Below, in pieces: positions 1 through 3,911 of a DNA stretch of 5,513 bases. Position 1 is the first letter of the stretch. Each line of letters begins with the position of its first letter. The position numbers and the translations under genes are program-made. The notes beneath the pieces are model-generated. The model was not told the origin of the DNA, searched no databases, and was given only the letters and a program-made list of their open reading frames with translations. This DNA is from Planctomycetota bacterium. GTDB lineage: Bacteria; Planctomycetota; UBA8108; UBA1146; JAJFFE01. The stretch spans positions 1-5,513 of the forward strand of contig JAGQRC010000296.1 of the NCBI GenBank assembly GCA_020425835.1, written 5' to 3'.

Positions 1-972
1 CATCACGGTCAGCTCGGACGACACCGGAACCTGCAGATCGATCACGAGCGACGCGGACGCGGAGGTGAACGTGCAGCACGGCCCGCCGGAGACCTGGCTC
101 ACCGACGCGACGAGCTCTCCTCCCGCGAAGTGACTCTCGGCGATGCTCGTGGTGTCGACCAGGAACGCACAGGTCTGGTCGTCGGCGATTCCCGTGTCGA
201 CCGGAAGTGTGCGGGTCACCGAGTAGCTTCGATCGGGCTGACCGCAGAGCAGACTGAACGATGCCCCGCCCGATCCGCTGTAGGTCTGGCTCGTGACACT
301 CAGCCCGGGATTCGTCGCGACGATCTCGAGCCCGATCGCAATCTCGGCCGAGCAGGGCGACTCCAGGCTCTCGACCGACAGGTGGACACGGTAGGTGCGA
401 CCCGGCACCAGGATCGCTTCGAGACCGTGCAGCGTGTAGGGGTCGATGAACTCGTTGCAGCAGTGCTCGGTGCCGGTCGCCGGAGGACAGAACGGCGGAA
501 GCGCGGAGGGAAGCGGCTCCGCGATGAGGTCGACGACCGACGACGAGGTGAGATCACTGAGGGTCGCCTCCAGGCAAGAGAAGCTGGTATCGAGGAGGAT
601 CGGATCGACGGTGAGCGCGGACTGCATCGGCACCGTGAAGTCGATCGTCATCGAGGTCGAGGCCGAGGCATCGAGCGGCGTTGCGTCGGCGATCTGTTCG
701 ACCGAGAGCGAGAGGGTCGTCGCGGTCGCGTTCCGCACGCATTGGCTGTACGCGAGGTAGCTCGGGCCACCCGGGCAGTTGTAGGAGACGCTGTCCTGGA
801 ACGGCGTGGTCTGCGTCACGGAGTAGGAGTCGAACGGGCCCCCGCAGGCGATCGGGGAGATCGATCCCGACCCCGCGTACGACTCGGAAGTGATCGTGTA
901 CTGAGCCCCACTGGTCGATGCGAAGAGCGTCACGAGCGCCAAGCCGAGCGCGCTGGAGATGATGCGAGACAT
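1..972 (-). CDS. Secreted Cys-rich protein of repeated ~200-aa modules (3' end outside window)
   Basis: An open frame runs without a stop from an ATG at 972-970 to the left edge (324 codons visible, C-terminus missing). The start is preceded by a weak GGGG ribosome site (981-978, 5-nt spacer). Residues 1-23 are a signal peptide: MSRII, a hydrophobic stretch, and a likely cleavage after SGA before QYT, so the protein is exported. The mature part is rich in Ser, Thr and Cys. It contains an internal repeat: residues 25-121 align with 224-323 almost end to end. Shared landmarks are ITSESYAGSG / VTSQTYSGSG, SYSVTQT / SYSVTRT, and a closing IDFTVPMQSALTV / IDLQVPVSSELTV, giving a period of about 200 residues. 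At least twelve cysteines are visible, including CC pairs at 171-172 and 299-300, which suggests disulfides outside the cytoplasm. The segment GRTYRVHLSV looks like a beta-sandwich strand. I do not recognise the family. A surface or extracellular structural or adhesive role is inference; no catalytic motif is visible. Confidence 0.85.
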   Translation of the reverse strand, partial: MSRIISSALGLALVTLFASTSGAQYTITSESYAGSGSISPIACGGPFDSYSVTQTTPFQDSVSYNCPGGPSYLAYSQCVRNATATTLSLSVEQIADATPLDASASTSMTIDFTVPMQSALTVDPILLDTSFSCLEATLSDLTSSSVVDLIAEPLPSALPPFCPPATGTEHCCNEFIDPYTLHGLEAILVPGRTYRVHLSVESLESPCSAEIAIGLEIVATNPGLSVTSQTYSGSGGASFSLLCGQPDRSYSVTRTLPVDTGIADDQTCAFLVDTTSIAESHFAGGELVASVSQVSGGPCCTFTSASASLVIDLQVPVSSELTVM

Positions 973-1293
973 GGTATCCCCACTTCGGAGTTCAACTGGG
1001 ATGCGGCCACCGCGGCTCGTTGGCGGTCGGAGGCGACGGGTGACTCGAGTGACAGCGTAGCGAGATGGCGAGGCACGACCCAGCAACGAGCCGACTTCTC
1101 GAGCGGAACAAACGGAGTGCCGTCCGGAGGGGACTGCGGTACTCGCGCCGAGATCGCGACTTCCGTCTTCGCGCCGCCCGACCGGCGGCGAGGATCGGAA
1201 TCGGGCAGGCGCCGCGTGTCGTGATCGAGAAGACGCGGTCAGGGGCAGGGATACAGAATGCACCCGAAGGAAAGAGCGACGCCATCGGGGGCC
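973..1293. other. Gene-free region upstream of the secreted-protein gene
   Basis: This 321-base stretch lies between the stop of the unknown 225-aa gene and the start of the secreted-protein gene, both on the minus strand. It should carry the promoter and leader of the latter. Frames that stay open through it translate to Arg/Ser-rich sequence typical of non-coding GC-rich DNA. It contains a perfect 7-bp inverted repeat with a 5-nt loop at 1172-1190 (arms CGCCGCC and GGCGGCG) without a following T-run, and a small palindrome ACTCGAGT around 1043-1050. I could not pick out a credible -35/-10 pair. Confidence 0.5.
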
Positions 1294-1971
1294 TCAAGTG
1301 ACTTCTTCGAGCCGGGCGGTGACGGCGGGGCCGCAGAATCGTCGATCGCCTCCGAAACGAGTCCCCAGTGCGGCGGCGATCTCCGCAGTGACGCGCGAGG
1401 CGTCGTCGAGAACGAGGAGGCGGTCGAGGTAGAGCGTGAGCAGGGACTCGCAGCCTCGGATCGTCGCGAACCGCTCGTCGGGCGGCGACTCGATGCCGGG
1501 GACGCCGATCGAAGAGAGCGGCCAACCGCGGGCGAGCGCGACCAGCTCGTTCACGAGGGGATCCTCCGGAGACTCGCGTCGGGCGATGGCGATGAGATCG
1601 GGTAGGTACCGGAGGACGAGATCGACGGAGTAGTCGATCGCCGCGGTTCGGTCGAAATCGGGCGCGCGGCCGAGGATCTTCCGAATGCGCGGAGGATCCA
1701 CTTCGCGGGAGACGACGAACTGGCAGGCGCGATAGAACGTGAGCGCAGCCCAACGAGCGCTCGGCAGATCGAGGGAGGGGGGATCGCCGGCGAACTCGCG
1801 CCGCGCGAGGCCATCGATCTCGCGGAGTGTCGCATGCAGCCGCTCCACGGCGGCGGGTCCGAGGGCACCGACGTCCGCGGCGGCTCTCGACGCATCGGAA
1901 CCGATCGTGAGGGAAGGGACGCGGACGCGACCGCAGTCGACGAGCTGACGGAGGAAGGTCGCAACCGGCAA
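1294..1971 (-). CDS. Unknown 225-aa protein, second gene of HD-hydrolase operon (possibly bpX4-like)
   Basis: The reading frame starts at a TTG (1971-1969), only 5 bp after the stop of the HD-domain gene, and ends at TGA 1296-1294. No in-frame ATG or GTG lies near the junction, so TTG is the only start that fits the operon spacing. A GAGGG about 15 nt upstream is a poor, distant ribosome site. The protein has no signal peptide or membrane segment and looks soluble and mostly helical. It opens with FLRQLVDCGRVRVPSL. A helix around 71-90 (WAALTFYRACQFVVSRE) follows, then DYSVDLVLRYLPDLIAIAR (113-131), PLVNELVALARGWPLSSIGV (138-157) and CESLLTLYLDRLL (174-186). The order 'YSVDL..RYLPDL / DPLV / WPLSS(I/V)G / YLDR' reminds me of bpX4 proteins of MoxR-vWA-beta-propeller ternary systems. 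That is recollection only, and no MoxR, vWA or propeller gene lies in this window. The most defensible label is hypothetical protein, translationally coupled to the hydrolase. Confidence 0.75.
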   Translation of the reverse strand: MPVATFLRQLVDCGRVRVPSLTIGSDASRAAADVGALGPAAVERLHATLREIDGLARREFAGDPPSLDLPSARWAALTFYRACQFVVSREVDPPRIRKILGRAPDFDRTAAIDYSVDLVLRYLPDLIAIARRESPEDPLVNELVALARGWPLSSIGVPGIESPPDERFATIRGCESLLTLYLDRLLVLDDASRVTAEIAAALGTRFGGDRRFCGPAVTARLEEVT

Positions 1972-1976
1972 GTGCG

Positions 1977-2492
1977 TCAGTCCAGACCCTCGACGAGCGT
2001 CTGCAGCCGCGCGATCGCTGTCTTCAGTCGCTCGTCGTTCCCGGCACAGTCGATGGCGCGTCTCGCCTTCTCGATGGCACGGCCGCGCATCGCCGCGCCG
2101 TGGAAGTCGCAGAGATTGTCGAAGACATCGGCGAGCTTGACCGCGCGCGCTTGCCAGTTCGCCTCGCGCAGTCGAGCGTCGTAGTCCGGCTCGCGCTGCG
2201 ATTCTGGGAGTCGCATGTCCTTCGTCAGCGCGGCGACGGTCTTGGCGATCTCGGTCCCGAACCCGTCCGCGATGTCATCGTAGTCCGCGGTGGTGTCCTC
2301 GATCACGTCGTGGAGGAGCGCCGCGCACAACGCGACCGGGTCATCGATGCCGAACACGTGGCGCAGGGTCATCGCGACTCGGAAGGGATGGGCGACGTAC
2401 GGCGTCTCCCCGTCCTTTCGGAACTGGCCCCCGTGGAATCGGGCGGCGAAGGAGACGGCCCGTTGCCAGGCGAGATCGACGTTCAGGGGCAC
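1977..2492 (-). CDS. Stand-alone HD-domain phosphohydrolase, SpoT/MESH1-type (p)ppGpp hydrolase-like
   Basis: A 171-aa protein that is almost entirely one HD domain of the kind at the N-terminus of RelA/SpoT. Visible landmarks, numbered from the GTG: RKDGETPYVAHP at 25-36 with metal-binding H35; LLHDVIEDT at 59-67 with the H61-D62 pair and catalytic E65-D66; and KLADVFDNL at 119-127 with the second metal Asp D122 and N126. The hydrolase site is therefore complete. There is no synthetase, TGS or ACT domain, so by family knowledge it would act as a Mn-dependent, cytoplasmic small alarmone hydrolase removing the 3' pyrophosphate of (p)ppGpp. Other HD substrates are possible. I chose GTG 2492-2490 because a GGAGG lies 4 nt upstream. 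An in-frame ATG at 2531-2529 would add 13 low-complexity residues but has no ribosome site. It is the first gene of an operon with the unknown 225-aa gene, 5 bp downstream, and is divergent from the GNAT gene. Confidence 0.9.
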   Translation of the reverse strand: MPLNVDLAWQRAVSFAARFHGGQFRKDGETPYVAHPFRVAMTLRHVFGIDDPVALCAALLHDVIEDTTADYDDIADGFGTEIAKTVAALTKDMRLPESQREPDYDARLREANWQARAVKLADVFDNLCDFHGAAMRGRAIEKARRAIDCAGNDERLKTAIARLQTLVEGLD

Positions 2493-2496
2493 GGCA

Positions 2497-2501
2497 CCTC
2501 C
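2497..2501 (-). promoter_or_regulatory. Ribosome binding site GGAGG deciding the HD-gene start
   Basis: A perfect GGAGG on the minus strand ends 4 nt before the GTG at 2492. The competing upstream ATG (2531) has no purine-rich sequence ahead of it. The spacing is slightly short, so the start choice is probable, not certain. Confidence 0.5.
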
Positions 2502-2543
2502 AAGGGATCCGGTCGCGGCGAAGTCGCCCATGGTAGCGAAACC

Positions 2544-2594
2544 GAGTCGAGCAGCCCGTTCAAAAACTCGTTCCGTCCGAGAGCCGAGCTTCCG
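2544..2594 (-). repeat. Dispersed intergenic repeat, copy A
   Basis: Read on the minus strand, this stretch carries in order CGGAAGCTCGG (2594-2584), GACGGAACGAG (2577-2567), a T-rich TTTTTG, the core AACGGGCTGCTC (2560-2549) and GACTC. The same blocks occur in the same order in the copy at 3842-3911. Here the second hairpin arm present in that copy is missing between GACGGAACGAG and the core. It lies just upstream of the HD operon. Confidence 0.6.
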
Positions 2595-2762
2595 GCACGT
2601 CCGGGGAAACTCGACGGATCCACCGGGGCGCGTCCTGTTTTCGGCGTGGGGTCGGCGAGCGACCTTGACGACGTCGCGCGGTCGAGCTTCCGTGGGGCGC
2701 GTTCTCGGGGCGGTGCCTCGCGACGATTGCGGAGACCACTGAGAGTCCGTTGGAACCGCTCG

Positions 2763-2792
2763 CGGCCGGAATGGGTTTTCAACGGGCTCCTG
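2763..2792 (+). repeat. Dispersed intergenic repeat, copy B (short)
   Basis: The block starts with CGGCCGGA, continues through a TG/T-rich linker and ends in CAACGGGCT. It matches 3875-3899 at about 23 of 26 aligned positions with one gap. Unlike copies A and C it has CCTG, not GCTC, after the core and no upstream hairpin arm. It ends about 25 bases before the GNAT start codon and points toward it, so it lies in the probable leader of that operon. Confidence 0.55.
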
Positions 2793-2816
2793 AGCACCGG
2801 GCGGGAGAGGAAGGAC

Positions 2817-3440
2817 ATGAACGAAGTCGAGCGTCCGCTTCGATGGACCGTGCGATCGGGTGAGGAGTCGACCGACGATCTCGACGCGTTGGCGAGGTTG
2901 CGGATCGATGTGTTTCGCGCCTATCCCTACCTCTACGACGGCTCGATCGAGTACGAGCGTCAGTACCTCGCGGGATACGTTCGCGCGCCGAGCAGCGTGA
3001 TCGTCGCCGTGTGGGACGGCGGTGCGATGGTCGGCGCTTCGACCGCGGTGGCCATGACCGAAGCGGAGCCGGAGTTCCGGGAACCCCTGATCGCGCGCGA
3101 CCTCGACCCGTCGGAGATCTTCTACTTCGGAGAGTCGGTCCTGCTTCCTGGATACCGTGGGCTCGGCGTCGGGCATCGGTTCTTCGACGAGCGCGAGGCA
3201 GCGGCGGCGCGACACGGCTCTCGGCAGACCTGCTTCGCGGCCGTCGTGCGTGATCCGGGAGATCCCCGACGGCCCGCCGACTACCGGAGTCTGGAGCCGT
3301 TCTGGGCGAAGCGAGGCTACGCGCGACTGCCGGGGGCGACGACGACGTTTCGGTGGAAGGAGGTCGGGGCCGACCAGGAGACCGAGCAGCGCATGGAGTT
3401 CTGGATGCGAACGATCGAAGGAGAGGTCGACGCCCGATGA
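2817..3440 (+). CDS. GNAT-family N-acetyltransferase (paired with ketosteroid-isomerase-related protein)
   Basis: A 207-aa soluble protein starting at ATG 2817, with AGGA (2808-2811) five bases upstream. GNAT motif A is clear at 106-123: a beta-strand ESVLLP, then the acetyl-CoA pyrophosphate loop YRGLGVGHRFF (R/Q-x-x-G-x-G type, R114 to G119). The strand VIVAVWDGGAMVGASTAV (61-78) precedes it, and FWAKRGYARLPG (162-173) is the usual C-terminal motif B region. The N-terminal LRIDVFRAYPYLYDGS (28-43) and the tail WKEVGADQETE with FW belong to a particular GNAT subfamily that I recall beside the ketosteroid-isomerase-related gene in Proteobacteria; this pairing is from memory. It would transfer an acetyl group from acetyl-CoA to an amine in the cytoplasm, with substrate unknown. 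The TGA overlaps the next ATG by the ATGA arrangement, so the two are translationally coupled. Longer upstream extensions of this frame are non-coding and antisense to the HD gene. Confidence 0.92.
   Translation: MNEVERPLRWTVRSGEESTDDLDALARLRIDVFRAYPYLYDGSIEYERQYLAGYVRAPSSVIVAVWDGGAMVGASTAVAMTEAEPEFREPLIARDLDPSEIFYFGESVLLPGYRGLGVGHRFFDEREAAAARHGSRQTCFAAVVRDPGDPRRPADYRSLEPFWAKRGYARLPGATTTFRWKEVGADQETEQRMEFWMRTIEGEVDAR
3418..3426 (+). promoter_or_regulatory. Ribosome binding site inside the GNAT gene for the downstream gene
   Basis: AAGGAGAGG lies about 10 bases before the ATG at 3437, within the last codons of the GNAT gene. Together with the ATGA stop/start overlap it supports coupled translation and fixes the start of the NTF2-fold gene. 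Confidence 0.55.
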
Positions 3441-3832
3441 TCGAGGATCTGATTCGACGGTACTACGACGCGTTCAACCGGGCCGACTTCTCCGCGATGG
3501 CGGCGCTCGTGGACGACGAGGTCGTCCACGACGTGAACCAGGGTCGTCGGGAGGTGGGGCGCGCCGCGTTCGAGACGTTCCTCGCCTCGATGGATGACGC
3601 GTACGTCGAGCGCATCGACGACCTCGTCGTCTTCACCGAGCCGAGCGGGCGACGGGCGGCGGCAGAGTTCGTCGTCCACGGGGAGTATCGGAGGACGCAG
3701 GCGGGGTTGCCGCCGGCGACCGGTCAGAGCTACCGGCTCCCGGTCGGCGCCTTCTTCGAGGCGCGCGATGGCCGGATCACCCGAGTGACCAACTACTACA
3801 ATCTCCAGGACTGGCTGAACCAGGTGAGCTGA
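3437..3832 (+). CDS. Ketosteroid isomerase-related protein (SnoaL/NTF2-like fold)
   Basis: A 131-aa protein with the layout of the small NTF2-like, SnoaL/ketosteroid-isomerase superfamily. An N-terminal helix IRRYYDAFNRADFSAMAALV (6-25) leads to the conserved strand DEVVHDVNQG (27-36). AAEFVVHGEYR (75-85), YRLPVGAFFEARDGRITRV (99-117) and NYYNLQDWLNQV (119-130) follow. Length and the ending 'TNYYNLQDWL' fit the roughly 135-aa ketosteroid isomerase-related family (TIGR02096 as I recall it). Members are assumed to be enzymes by homology, but no reaction is established to my knowledge. It is cytoplasmic, with no signal peptide. ATG 3437 overlaps the GNAT stop. The two likely act on the same small molecule or pathway, which is inference from coupling. 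A frame extending upstream of 3437 is only the shadow of the GNAT gene. Confidence 0.92.
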   Translation: MIEDLIRRYYDAFNRADFSAMAALVDDEVVHDVNQGRREVGRAAFETFLASMDDAYVERIDDLVVFTEPSGRRAAAEFVVHGEYRRTQAGLPPATGQSYRLPVGAFFEARDGRITRVTNYYNLQDWLNQVS

Positions 3833-3837
3833 GGAAA

Positions 3838-3880
3838 CGGTCGGAAGCTCGGTCGGTCAGACGGAACGAGCTTCCGGCCG
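3838..3880. terminator. Hairpin between convergent genes, probable bidirectional terminator
   Basis: Arms 3838-3851 (CGGTCGGAAGCTCG) and 3867-3880 (CGAGCTTCCGGCCG) pair over 14 bp with a single G.U, and the inner 10 bp are perfect; the loop is 15 nt. It begins 6 bases after the stop of the NTF2-fold gene and ends about 30 bases before the stop of the opposing M56-like gene. No long T-run follows: plus strand GTTT at 3887-3890, minus strand TTTCC. Factor-assisted or inefficient termination is therefore possible. The hairpin is also part of repeat copy C. Confidence 0.6.
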
Positions 3881-3911
3881 GAGTGCGTTTCAACGGGCTG
3901 CTCGGCGACTC
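3842..3911 (+). repeat. Dispersed intergenic repeat, copy C (fullest copy, includes hairpin)
   Basis: Blocks in order: CGGAAGCTCGG (3842-3852), GACGGAACGAG (3860-3870) running into CGAGCTTCCG (3867-3876), CGGCCGGA (3875-3882), a TG/T linker, core AACGGGCTGCTC (3892-3903) and GACTC (3907-3911). It shares the first, second and core blocks with copy A on the other strand, and the CGGCCGGA-to-core part with copy B. It fills nearly the whole convergent spacer and abuts the stop codon of the M56-like gene (3912-3910). Confidence 0.6.

Larger units (their letters stand above)
2493..2816. promoter_or_regulatory. Divergent intergenic region between HD operon and GNAT operon
   Basis: About 324 bases (285 if the upstream ATG of the HD gene is used) separate two operons transcribed away from each other, so both promoters should lie here. 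Frames through it give Arg/Pro/Ser-rich shadow translations and no recognisable protein. It holds two outward-facing copies of a short repeat, one near each gene, and CGAGCTTCCG at 2585-2594 and 2683-2692. The latter string also forms the arms of the hairpin near 3838-3880. No convincing -35/-10 pair could be assigned. Confidence 0.5.

Noticed and set aside
1041..1053. TGACTCGAGTGAC as an operator
   Set aside because: A single 8-bp palindrome with imperfect flanks, no second copy and no mapped promoter nearby; not enough for a call.
1172..1190. GC hairpin as a terminator for the HD/unknown operon
   Set aside because: The stem is only 7 bp, lies about 100 bases after the stop and has no T-run; in GC-rich DNA such hairpins arise often.
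130..1224. Long plus-strand open frame (364 codons) opposite the secreted-protein gene
   Set aside because: Its translation is Arg/Gly/Glu-rich without domains. The minus strand at 1-972 encodes a signal peptide and an internal protein repeat, so this is a GC-rich antisense shadow.
992..1753. Minus-strand open frame (253 codons) overlapping the unknown 225-aa gene
   Set aside because: It is Arg/Pro/Ser-rich and low in complexity, and overlaps a frame with balanced composition and operon spacing. Its 3' part in the gene-free region shows no protein features.
2563..2790. TTGAAC/TTCAAC in the repeat cores as -35 elements
   Set aside because: No acceptable -10 sequence lies 16-18 bases downstream in any copy, and one copy is between convergent genes where no promoter is expected.
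2100..2816. Upstream extension of the GNAT frame
   Set aside because: The extension is antisense to the conserved HD domain. The GNAT subfamily begins near the ATG at 2817, which has a ribosome site.
2493..3215. Upstream extension of the HD-domain frame
   Set aside because: The extra residues are low-complexity and antisense to the GNAT gene. The HD domain is complete from the GTG at 2492.
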